Assembly (NCBI RefSeq): GCF_013386165.1
Contig: NZ_JACAOS010000017.1
Location: 248,001 to 312,000, forward strand
From: Pseudomonas gingeri
GTDB taxonomy: Bacteria > Pseudomonadota > Gammaproteobacteria > Pseudomonadales > Pseudomonadaceae
DNA length: 64,000 nucleotides
Direction of reading: 5' to 3'
A model generated the notes under the pieces. That model was not told the DNA's origin. It saw nothing but the letters and a program-made list of their open reading frames with translations, and ran no database searches. Both the position numbers and the translations under genes were made by a program. Position 1 is the stretch's first letter, and every line of letters begins with the position of its first letter. Below, piece by piece: positions 52,565 through 60,610 of the stretch.

Positions 52565-54198
52565 AATGGTTCTACGATTTGAGGATAGCAACCAAGCTCA
52601 TCACCTCGTTTCTGGTGGTGCTGGCGCTGACGGCGGCGATGGGCGTGTTTGCCGTCATCCAGCTGGGCCAGGTCAACCAGACGGCCACCGACATGCGCGA
52701 CAACTGGCTGCCCTCCGTGCGCCTGGCTTCGGGCCTGCGGTTCTTTGTCGCCAACTACCGGATCAAGGAACTCCGTTATGTGGCGACCGAGGATGCAGCG
52801 GAGCGGACCCAGTATGAACAGGAAGCCGCCGATGCCCGCAAGGAGGTCGACACCCGTATTGTCCGCTATGAAAAGGAAGGACTGATCTCCAGCCCTGCGG
52901 AACAAGCGTTGTTCGATACCTTCAAGAGTGATTGGGAGAGCTACCTCGCCTCCAGCAAGACCCTGTTGAATGAGGTCCGGCAGGGGGAAAAGGAACAAGC
53001 GGCGGCCATTCTCAGGGGGGAGTCGAAGCGAACCTTTGAATTGATCTCCACCGATTTGCTGAAAATGATCGAACTCAACGACGCCGGTGCGACGGCCGCC
53101 AACCAGCGCGGTAACGAGATCTATACCAATGGGCGAATGTCGATCATCGCTGCGGTCATCGTGGCCCTGCTCGTGGGGATCGCCCTGGCGTTGTTCATTT
53201 CGCGGATCATTGCCAATCCGCTGAAAACCGCCGCCAGCGTCGCGACCCAGTTGGCCGAGGGCAATCTGGCGGTGACCATCGAGCCGGGCTCCAAGGACGA
53301 AACCGGTCGCGTGCTCACGGCGATGCAGACCATGGTCGGCAAGCTCTCGCAGATTATCGGTGAGGTGCGCACGGCCGCCGACAACCTGGCCAGCGCGTCC
53401 GAGGAAGTCAGCGCCACGGCCCAGTCCATGAGCCAGGCCACCAGCGAGCAAGCGGCCAGCGTTGAAGAAACCAGCGCCTCGGTCGAGCAGATGAGCGCCA
53501 GCATCAACCAGAACACCGAGAACGCCAAAGTCACCGATGGCATGGCGAGCAAGGCGGCCAAGGAAGCCACCGATGGCGGCGACTCCGTGCAGCAGACCGT
53601 CCAGGCCATGAAGAAAATCGCCCAGCGCATCAGCATCATCGACGACATTGCCTATCAGACCAATCTGCTGGCCCTCAACGCGGCCATCGAAGCGGCGCGT
53701 GCCGGCGAACATGGCAAGGGTTTCGCGGTGGTGGCGGCCGAGGTGCGCAAACTGGCCGAGCGCAGCCAGGTGGCGGCCCAGGAGATCGGTGAGCTGTCCA
53801 CCAGCAGCGTTGAAATGGCCGAACGGGCCGGGCATTTGCTGGACGAGATGGTGCCGTCGATCAACAAGACCTCCGACTTGGTCCAGGAGATCACGGCGGC
53901 CTCCGAAGAACAGGCGGCTGGCGTGGCGCAGATCAATACCGCGATGAACCAGCTCAACCAGGTCACCCAGCAAAACGCTTCGAGCAGCGAAGAACTGGCG
54001 GCCACGGCCGAAGAGATGAGCAGCCAGGCCGAACAGTTGCAGCAGGCGATGAGCTTTTTCACCCTGGAAGCGAGCAATGCCCCGGTGAACGTGGCGCAAG
54101 GTAAAGCACGAGCGATCGTCCGGGCGCCACAACCGGCCCTGCACAAGAGTTTCACCCAGGCCGTCGGTCCCGACGAAAGTGAATTCACCCGGTTCTGA
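52561..54198 (+). CDS. Methyl-accepting chemotaxis protein with four-helix-bundle sensor
   Basis: 545 aa. Membrane helix 1 (about 11-33), a periplasmic four-helix bundle MCP domain (about 35-190), membrane helix 2 (IIAAVIVALLVGIALALFIS), a HAMP domain (RIIANPLKTAASVATQLAEG) and a long signalling coiled coil with tip QTNLLALNAAIEAARAGEHG. The ATG overlaps the cheA stop. This is the transmembrane input receptor of the operon; ligand unknown. The C-terminus SEFTRF only vaguely resembles a tether peptide. Confidence 0.93.
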   Translation: MKWFYDLRIATKLITSFLVVLALTAAMGVFAVIQLGQVNQTATDMRDNWLPSVRLASGLRFFVANYRIKELRYVATEDAAERTQYEQEAADARKEVDTRIVRYEKEGLISSPAEQALFDTFKSDWESYLASSKTLLNEVRQGEKEQAAAILRGESKRTFELISTDLLKMIELNDAGATAANQRGNEIYTNGRMSIIAAVIVALLVGIALALFISRIIANPLKTAASVATQLAEGNLAVTIEPGSKDETGRVLTAMQTMVGKLSQIIGEVRTAADNLASASEEVSATAQSMSQATSEQAASVEETSASVEQMSASINQNTENAKVTDGMASKAAKEATDGGDSVQQTVQAMKKIAQRISIIDDIAYQTNLLALNAAIEAARAGEHGKGFAVVAAEVRKLAERSQVAAQEIGELSTSSVEMAERAGHLLDEMVPSINKTSDLVQEITAASEEQAAGVAQINTAMNQLNQVTQQNASSSEELAATAEEMSSQAEQLQQAMSFFTLEASNAPVNVAQGKARAIVRAPQPALHKSFTQAVGPDESEFTRF

Positions 54199-54238
54199 CG
54201 GATGCCCGGGCGCGGGCCCTTTCATGCAGGAGAGCAAC

Positions 54239-54763
54239 ATGGGCGCATTAAGCACTACCCGCCAAGCCGTGTCGGTACAACTGCAGGAGGCGCAGTACCT
54301 GACGTTCCTGCTGGCCGGCGAAATGTTCGCCATCGGGATCCTGGGGATCAAGGAAATCATCGAGTACGGCAACGTCACGCCGGTGCCGATGATGCCCGCC
54401 TTCGTCCGGGGCGTGATCAACCTGCGCGGTGCCGTGGTGCCGGTGGTGGATCTGGGCGCACGTTTCGGGCAGCCGTGTTCGAGCGTGACCCGGCGCAGCT
54501 GCGTGGTGATCATCGAAGCCAACAGCGACGACCACCAGGCGCAGGATATCGGCCTGCTGGTTGACACTGTGTCCGAAGTGCTGGAAATACCGGCCGCCGA
54601 AATCGAACCGCCACCGAGCTTCGGTGCGCGTATTCGTACCGACTTCATCAGCGGCATGGCCAAGGTCGACGGCAAGTTCGTTATCGTCCTGCAGGTTGAT
54701 CGGGTGTTGTCCGTGGACGAGATGTCCCAGCTGGCGCAGGTCGGTGACAGCCAGCCGTTGTGA
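54239..54763 (+). CDS. cheW: CheW coupling protein
   Basis: 174 aa SH3-like adaptor linking receptors to CheA. Landmarks: YLTFLLAGEMFAIGILGIKE, VNLRGAVVPVVDL-like INLRGAVVPVVDLGARFG and LLVDTVSEVLEI. ATG 54239 is chosen because AGGAGAG lies 5 bases upstream of it; an in-frame ATG inside that region (54224) and an earlier opening lack such support. Confidence 0.93.
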   Translation: MGALSTTRQAVSVQLQEAQYLTFLLAGEMFAIGILGIKEIIEYGNVTPVPMMPAFVRGVINLRGAVVPVVDLGARFGQPCSSVTRRSCVVIIEANSDDHQAQDIGLLVDTVSEVLEIPAAEIEPPPSFGARIRTDFISGMAKVDGKFVIVLQVDRVLSVDEMSQLAQVGDSQPL

Positions 54764-54785
54764 GTGATCAAAAAGGACGGCCAGG

Positions 54786-55592
54786 TTGAACGGCATCACG
54801 CTCGAGGATCGCGAATTCACCCAGTTCCAGGCCTGGCTCTACGGTGCTGCGGGCATCAATTTGACGATCGCGAAAAAGGCCCTGGTCGCCGGGCGTCTGT
54901 TCAAACGCCTCAAGCATCACGGGCTGGAGAGCTATGGCGCCTATTTCAAACTGATCATGGGCAAGGAAAATCCCGACGAGCTGCAGATAGCCCTCGACCT
55001 GCTGACCACCAACGAGACCTATTTCTTTCGCGAACCCAAGCACTTCGATTTTTTGCGTCTGCGAGTGTTGCCCCTCGCCTCACCGGGAAAAACCTTCCGG
55101 GTCTGGAGCGCCGCCAGCTCATCGGGTGAAGAACCCTACAGCTTGGCCATGACCCTGGCCGAGGGCCTGGGCAGTACACCCTGGGAAGTCATCGGTTCGG
55201 ATATCAGCACCCAGGTGTTGGCCAAGGCCCGTAGTGGACACTACCCGATGGAGCGCGCGAGCAATCTGCCGCAACCCTTGCTGGTGAAATATTGCCTCAA
55301 GGGCATCGGCCAGCAGGCCGGCACGTTCCTGATCGACAAGAGCCTGCGCAACCGGGTGAATTTCATCCAGATCAACTTGAACGACAGCCTGCCGCAGTTG
55401 GGCGAGTTCGATGTGATTTTCCTGCGTAATGTGATGATCTACTTCGATCAGGAGACTAAACGCAAAGTTGTCAGTCGTCTGTTGCCACTGCTCAGGCGCG
55501 GCGGCTATTTCATGATCAGCCACTCGGAAAGCCTGCACGGCGTCAGCGACGCGTTCAAGCTGGTGGCTCCCTCCATCTATCAAAAGCCATGA
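54786..55592 (+). CDS. cheR: Chemotaxis protein methyltransferase CheR
   Basis: 268 aa. N-terminal helical domain, then a Rossmann SAM domain with FRVWSAASSSGEEPYSLAM and FDVIFLRNVMIYFD, both CheR hallmarks. It methylates receptor glutamates. The start is a TTG (54786) preceded by AAGGACGG; no ATG fits. The stop overlaps the cheD start (ATGA). Confidence 0.93.
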   Translation: MNGITLEDREFTQFQAWLYGAAGINLTIAKKALVAGRLFKRLKHHGLESYGAYFKLIMGKENPDELQIALDLLTTNETYFFREPKHFDFLRLRVLPLASPGKTFRVWSAASSSGEEPYSLAMTLAEGLGSTPWEVIGSDISTQVLAKARSGHYPMERASNLPQPLLVKYCLKGIGQQAGTFLIDKSLRNRVNFIQINLNDSLPQLGEFDVIFLRNVMIYFDQETKRKVVSRLLPLLRRGGYFMISHSESLHGVSDAFKLVAPSIYQKP

Positions 55593-56125
55593 AGGCCGCC
55601 CTTGCCATGGACGTCGAAGAAATCTATCTGGCCCCCGGAAGCCTGTGCTTTCGCAGTCACCCCACCCGTATCCATACCCTGTTGGGGTCGTGCGTCTCGA
55701 TGGTGCTTTGGCATCCGGTGCGCAAGCTCGGCGGGATATCCCATTGCCTGCTGCCCGGCCGCCGCCAGCGCGGCGAAGCCCTGGACGGCAGCTATATCGA
55801 TGAAGCCTTCGAGTGGCTGATGCAGCACATCCAGGGTTATCGGAGTGAGGCCCGCGAGTATCAGCTGAAGTTGTTCGGTGGCGGTGAGATGTTTCCCGAA
55901 CAATCGCGCGAGGGGGCCGTCGGTGATATTGCCGGCCTTAACTGTGCAGCTGTCAGGCGAATCGCCGAGGGTTTGCAGTTGTCGCCCAGTGCCATGGACC
56001 TCGGAGGAACCGGGCATCGCAGCCTGATCTTCGACACCTGGAGCGGCGCGGTCTGGGTCCGGCATCTTTCTTTGCCAACGGTGGAAAGCCGTCATGAAAA
56101 AAATAAGTGTCTTACTGGTCGATGA
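55589..56125 (+). CDS. cheD: Chemoreceptor glutamine deamidase CheD
   Basis: 178 aa. Catalytic Cys35 in LLGSCVSMVLWHP and His52 in GGISHCLLPG fit the family. It converts receptor glutamines to glutamates for later methylation. It overlaps cheR by 4 bases and cheB by 32 bases, so expression of the three is tightly coupled. Confidence 0.92.
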   Translation: MKAALAMDVEEIYLAPGSLCFRSHPTRIHTLLGSCVSMVLWHPVRKLGGISHCLLPGRRQRGEALDGSYIDEAFEWLMQHIQGYRSEAREYQLKLFGGGEMFPEQSREGAVGDIAGLNCAAVRRIAEGLQLSPSAMDLGGTGHRSLIFDTWSGAVWVRHLSLPTVESRHEKNKCLTGR

Positions 56126-57161
56126 TTCTGCCGTGGTGCGCCAGGTGCTGATGGCGATTCTCGGTCAGGCACCGGATATCCAAGTAACGGTCGCCGCCGA
56201 TCCGATCTTCGCCATGGACAAAATGGCCAAGGCCTGGCCGGACGTGATTGTGCTGGACGTGGAAATGCCGCGCATGGATGGCATCACCTTCCTGAAAAAG
56301 ATCATGGCCGCACGGCCGACGCCGGTGGTGATCTGCTCCTCGCTGACCGAACGCGGTGCTGAAACCACCTTGCAGGCGCTGGCGGCGGGGGCTGTGGATA
56401 TCATCACCAAGCCACAAGGTGGGGTTAAACACTTCCTGCTCGAGTCGGCGGCTCATCTGCTCGGCGCCGTTCGCGGCGCGGCCGGGGCTAACGTCCAGAA
56501 CCTTGGCCGACGTGCCGCCGCGCCGCGCCTCGAGGTGAGCAGCAAGCTGAGCGCCGACGCGATGTTGTCGGCTGGCGGTAGTCACGCGATGGCCCAGACC
56601 ACCGAGCGCATCGTCGCCATCGGTACTTCCACGGGCGGCACCCAGGCGCTGGAAGCGCTGCTCACCGTGTTGCCGAGGGTCTGCCCGGGGATCGTCATCG
56701 TTCAGCATATGCCGGAGAAATTCACCGCTTCCTTTGCCCAGCGCCTCAACGGCTTGTCGCAGATTGAAGTCCGCGAGGCGCAAAACAATGACCGGGTATT
56801 GCCCGGCCTGGCCCTGATCGCTCCTGGCGGCAAGCACATGATGCTGGTGCGCAACGGCGCCTATTATCACGTTCAGGTGGCAGACGGCCCGTTGGTCAAT
56901 CGCCATCGCCCGTCGGTGGATGTGCTGTTTCGCTCGGTGGCCAAGTTCGCCGGGAAGAACGCCACCGGCATCATCATGACCGGCATGGGCGACGATGGTG
57001 CTCGCGGTCTCAAGGAAATGGCCGATGCCGGCGCCGCGACCGTGGCCCAGGACGAGGCCAGTTGCGTGGTGTTCGGCATGCCCAAGGAAGCCATCAAGCT
57101 GGGTGCGGCCAAACGTGTCCTGCCCTTGCAGGACATCCATCTGGCGGTGCTCGGCAAGTAG
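56094..57161 (+). CDS. cheB: Chemotaxis methylesterase/response regulator CheB
   Basis: 355 aa. Receiver domain with VDDSAVVRQVLM and the phospho-acceptor Asp in VLDVEMPRMDGITFLKK, a linker, and a CheB esterase domain with catalytic Ser (IGTSTGGTQALEAL), His (VQHMPEKFTASFAQRL) and Asp (GMGDDGARGL). It opposes CheR and gives adaptation. Last gene of the operon; no clear terminator was found in the 180 bases that follow. Confidence 0.95.
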   Translation: MKKISVLLVDDSAVVRQVLMAILGQAPDIQVTVAADPIFAMDKMAKAWPDVIVLDVEMPRMDGITFLKKIMAARPTPVVICSSLTERGAETTLQALAAGAVDIITKPQGGVKHFLLESAAHLLGAVRGAAGANVQNLGRRAAAPRLEVSSKLSADAMLSAGGSHAMAQTTERIVAIGTSTGGTQALEALLTVLPRVCPGIVIVQHMPEKFTASFAQRLNGLSQIEVREAQNNDRVLPGLALIAPGGKHMMLVRNGAYYHVQVADGPLVNRHRPSVDVLFRSVAKFAGKNATGIIMTGMGDDGARGLKEMADAGAATVAQDEASCVVFGMPKEAIKLGAAKRVLPLQDIHLAVLGK

Positions 57162-57341
57162 CCTGCGTTCACCGCGTTGTTCCCGGGAGTCTTTCCCAGT
57201 CAGCACATTTGCGCTTCCGCTGCTTCAATCATTGCGCTATGTCAGGAGCGATTCAGTTCCCGGCTGTATGATGTCGTGAAATATGCGGTAATAAAAAAAT
57301 AAACCCGCTCCCGTCCGGCCAGACGCCTTCAGGATAAGACC

Positions 57342-58397
57342 ATGCCCGACCCGCAGCCCTTGAGCCCCCTGGAACCGGAAAAATCTTCCGCCTCACTGGG
57401 TGAGCAAGCCCGCTCGATGGGTCTGCGGGCCAATCGTTTTGTTGCCCTGACGGGGCTGCAAGGCAAAGGTCTGGTGCTGGTCGTCGGGTTGCTGGTTTTT
57501 GTCTGGATCGTCGGTGGCATCTACAAGGTCCAGCCTGACGAGCAAGGCATCGTCCTGCGCTTCGGTAAATGGGTCGACACCACCGAGGCCGGTTTGCACT
57601 ACCACCTGCCCTTCCCCATCGAAACGGTGCTGTTGCCCAAGGTCACCACGGTCAACCAACTGCAATTGGGGCATGGTCCTGCGCTCGGGCTGAATGACAG
57701 CAGCCTGTCCCGCGACAAGCAGATGCTCACGGGCGATGAGAATATCGTCGAGGCCGATTGCGCGGTGTTCTGGCGGATCAAGGACGCCGGGCAGTTTCTG
57801 TTCAGCATGGACAAGCCCGAATTCGCCATCAAGCTGACGGCCGAAAGTGCCCTGCGTGAAGTGATCGGGCGTACGCCGATCCAGGCCGCCCTGTCGGACA
57901 AGCGCCAGGAGATCGCCGAGGAAACCAAGGCATTGCTGCAACGTCTGCTGGACGATGAAAAGGCCGGCGTCCTGATTACCCAGATCCAGTTGCAGCGCGT
58001 CGATCCGCCACCGGCGGTGATCGATGCCTTCAACGATGTGCAACGGGCCCGGGCTGACCAGGAACGCGAGCGCAACGAGGCGGAATCCTACGCCAACGAC
58101 ATTCTTCCGCGGGCCCGGGGCGAAGCGGCGCATATCAACCAGGAAGCCGAAGCCTACAAGGCCCAGGCGGTCAACCTGGCCGAAGGTGACGCGAAAAGCT
58201 TCCTGGCGGTGTACGAAAGTTATGCACAGGCCAAGGATGTGACCAGCTGGCGGCTGTACATGGAAAGCACGGATGAAGTCCTGAAAAGAGCCTCGAAGGT
58301 GATCATCGATACCTCCGGCAAAGGGGTCTCGGGTGTGGTGCCCTACATGCCGCTGTCGGAACAGGACAAACGTCCGGCCAAGGAGCAGACCCGATGA
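57342..58397 (+). CDS. hflK: HflK-like SPFH/prohibitin-domain membrane protein
   Basis: 351 aa. One N-terminal membrane helix (LVLVVGLLVFVWIVGGIY), then the band-7 domain starting KVQPDEQGIVLRFGKWVDTTEAGLHYHLPFP and a coiled-coil region with repeated Ala/Glu. HflK with HflC forms a large cage that controls FtsH protease. The usual hflKC pair of Pseudomonas lies beside hfq-hflX, which are absent here, so this is a second copy. Symbol given by homology only. It overlaps hflC by 4 bases. Confidence 0.82.
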   Translation: MPDPQPLSPLEPEKSSASLGEQARSMGLRANRFVALTGLQGKGLVLVVGLLVFVWIVGGIYKVQPDEQGIVLRFGKWVDTTEAGLHYHLPFPIETVLLPKVTTVNQLQLGHGPALGLNDSSLSRDKQMLTGDENIVEADCAVFWRIKDAGQFLFSMDKPEFAIKLTAESALREVIGRTPIQAALSDKRQEIAEETKALLQRLLDDEKAGVLITQIQLQRVDPPPAVIDAFNDVQRARADQERERNEAESYANDILPRARGEAAHINQEAEAYKAQAVNLAEGDAKSFLAVYESYAQAKDVTSWRLYMESTDEVLKRASKVIIDTSGKGVSGVVPYMPLSEQDKRPAKEQTR

Positions 58398-59275
58398 AAG
58401 CGCCGATTCGTCTGGCCCTGGTGATTGTGCCGCTGATGGTCCTGTGGGCGCTGGGCTCCTCGCTGTATACCGTCGATGAATCCCAGCAGGCCCTGGTGGT
58501 CAGGCTGGGGGCGCCGACCGAACCGGTGCGCACCCCGGGGCTGAAACTCAAGGTACCGCTGATCGATACGGTCATCTATTACGACACCCGTATCCTGACC
58601 CTGGCACCGCCTTCCGAGCAGGTGATTCTCGGCGACCAGAAACGCCTGGAAGTGGAAACCTATGCGCGTTATCGCATCGTCGATCCGCTGCGTTTCTACC
58701 AGGCCCTGCGCACGGTCGACCAGGCCAACGCGCAGCTGGCCCAGTTGGTCAGCTCCTCGCTGCGCCGCGAACTGGGGCAGGTCATGCTCAAGTCGCTGTT
58801 GTCCGCCGAACGGCCGAAGATTGTCGCGCTTATCCAGAGCGAGGTGGTGGAGAAGGCCCGGCCGCTGGGCATCGAGGTCACTGAAGTGCGTTTTCATCGG
58901 GCCGACCTGCCGTTCGAGACCAGTCAGGCCATCTATGATCGGATGAAGTCCGAGCGCCAGCGCGAAGCCAAGGAGCTTCGCGCCCAGGGCTTTGAATGGG
59001 CGCAGCAGATCCAGGCCAACGCCGAACGCGAGCGGGCGGTGCTGATCTCCGAAGCGCAACGGCAAAGTCGCATCACCCGTGGTGAGGCCGATGCCTTGGC
59101 GAACCAGATCTCCTCCCAGGCGTTCGACAAGGACCCCGAGTTCTACAAGCTCTACCGCAGCCTTCAGACTTATCGGCAGGCTCTGTCAGAGTCCGCGCCG
59201 ACCCTGGTGCTGTCACCGGATACGGCATTCCTCAAGGATTTTAAAAGTGGCCCGCAGGTGAATAACCGACCCTGA
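58394..59275 (+). CDS. hflC: HflC-like SPFH/prohibitin-domain membrane protein
   Basis: 293 aa partner of the preceding protein. N-terminal membrane helix (RLALVIVPLMVLWALGSSLY), band-7 domain with TVDESQQALVVRLGAPTEPV and the HflC region FYQALRTVDQANAQLAQLVS, and a C-terminal helix ending near LSPDTAFLKDF, as in HflC. It starts with an ATGA overlap. Paralogue of the housekeeping HflC; it may act on another client or sit in a metal-related locus with the next two genes. Confidence 0.83.
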   Translation: MKAPIRLALVIVPLMVLWALGSSLYTVDESQQALVVRLGAPTEPVRTPGLKLKVPLIDTVIYYDTRILTLAPPSEQVILGDQKRLEVETYARYRIVDPLRFYQALRTVDQANAQLAQLVSSSLRRELGQVMLKSLLSAERPKIVALIQSEVVEKARPLGIEVTEVRFHRADLPFETSQAIYDRMKSERQREAKELRAQGFEWAQQIQANAERERAVLISEAQRQSRITRGEADALANQISSQAFDKDPEFYKLYRSLQTYRQALSESAPTLVLSPDTAFLKDFKSGPQVNNRP

Positions 59276-59343
59276 TGCCCTTCGAGGGTGGATGAACGGG
59301 ATTTTCGCCTAATACGGACGCACGCCATGAGCCGGGAACAGAC

Positions 59344-60585
59344 ATGATGCCAAGCCTTTCAATCCGCTCGAGCCGGCTGCGCCTGATGGCCGCTGCGGTC
59401 GGCCCGGGGCTGGTGGTGATGCTGGCGGATACCGAGGCCGGCAGCGTGATTACCGCCGCGCAGAGTGGCGCGCAATGGGGCTATCGGTTGCTGTTGTTGC
59501 AGTTCCTCATCATTCCCCTGCTGTATACCGCACAGGAACTCTCGATCCGCCTGGGGTTGGGAACGGGCAAGGGCTTTGGTGAACTGGTGCGCCAGCGGTT
59601 TGGCCGGGGCATTGCGTTGCTGTCCCTGGCGACCCTGGTGCTCAGTTGCTTTGGCGCCCTGGTCACCGAACTCAGTGGGCTGGCCGGGGTCGGCGAACTG
59701 TTCGGCGTGCCCCTGTGGGAAACCATCGGTGTGCTGGTGTTGCTGATTTTCGCGATGGTCTGCACCGGCTCCTACCATGGCGTCGAGCGTGTTGCGATCT
59801 GCCTCGGCCTGTTTGGCGTGGCCTTTATCGCCGTGGCCTGGAATGCTCATCCCGATCCTCGGCAGATCGCGGCGCAGTGGTACCAGATGCCGTTCCACGA
59901 CAGTGCCTACCTTTATCTGGTGGCTGCCAACCTGGGCACCAGTGTCATGCCGTGGACGGTGTTCTACCAACAGTCGGCGCTGATCGACAAAGGCCTGGAC
60001 GCCCGGCACCTGAAAGCGGCGCGCATCGAAACCTTCCTTGGCGCGACCCTCTGCCAGATTCTCACGGCCGCCGTGGTGATTGCCGCGGCGGCGTGTTTCA
60101 ACCGATCCGACAACGCCTTCACCCTGACCAGCGTGCCGCAACTGGCCGACGCCTTTACCGCGTCCCTGGGTCAGACGGTCGGGCGCGGGGTCTTTGCCAT
60201 GGGGCTGGCGGGGGGCGCGTTGGTGGCCACTATCGTGGTCTGCCTGACGGTGGCCTGGGGCGTTGGCGAGGCGACGGGCCGGCGCCACTCGCTGGAACAG
60301 CGCCCGACCGAGGCGCCCTGGTTCTACGCGGCCTTCGGCGCGATGTTGCTGGGGGCCGCTGTGCTGGTGTGTTCCGGGGTCAATCTGGTGGAGCTGTCGA
60401 TCTTCACCGGAGTGGTCAATGCACTGTTGCTACCGGCGGTACTGGGCCTGCTCTATTGGCTGGCCCGTACGCAGTTGAGCGGGGCTTTCAGGTTGCAAGG
60501 TTGGTATGCGCGGGTGGTGGGCCTGGTGTTCGGGTTTGCCTCCCTGACCGGCTTGTTCTGTGGTGTGGGAGGTTTGTTGAATTGA
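59344..60585 (+). CDS. NRAMP-related divalent metal transporter with altered metal site
   Basis: 413 aa, about 11 membrane segments. The overall NRAMP pattern is clear: GPGLVVMLADTEAGSVITAA in the first helix and NLGTSVMPWTVFYQQSALID in the sixth. The canonical metal-site motifs are changed: DPGN becomes DTEAG and MPH becomes MPW. Such variants occur in NRAMP-like proteins whose substrate differs from Mn/Fe. Two adjacent ATG codons (59344, 59347) could start it. It lies between hflC and a TerC-family gene on the same strand. Confidence 0.85.
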   Translation: MMPSLSIRSSRLRLMAAAVGPGLVVMLADTEAGSVITAAQSGAQWGYRLLLLQFLIIPLLYTAQELSIRLGLGTGKGFGELVRQRFGRGIALLSLATLVLSCFGALVTELSGLAGVGELFGVPLWETIGVLVLLIFAMVCTGSYHGVERVAICLGLFGVAFIAVAWNAHPDPRQIAAQWYQMPFHDSAYLYLVAANLGTSVMPWTVFYQQSALIDKGLDARHLKAARIETFLGATLCQILTAAVVIAAAACFNRSDNAFTLTSVPQLADAFTASLGQTVGRGVFAMGLAGGALVATIVVCLTVAWGVGEATGRRHSLEQRPTEAPWFYAAFGAMLLGAAVLVCSGVNLVELSIFTGVVNALLLPAVLGLLYWLARTQLSGAFRLQGWYARVVGLVFGFASLTGLFCGVGGLLN

Positions 60586-60610
60586 TGACGACGGTTGTGG
60601 GAGCAGCAAG

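Noticed and set aside
54150..54198. A CheR-tether pentapeptide at the end of the second MCP
   Set aside because: The C-terminus is SEFTRF, which lacks the W-E-x-F pattern of NWETF/GWEEF tethers.
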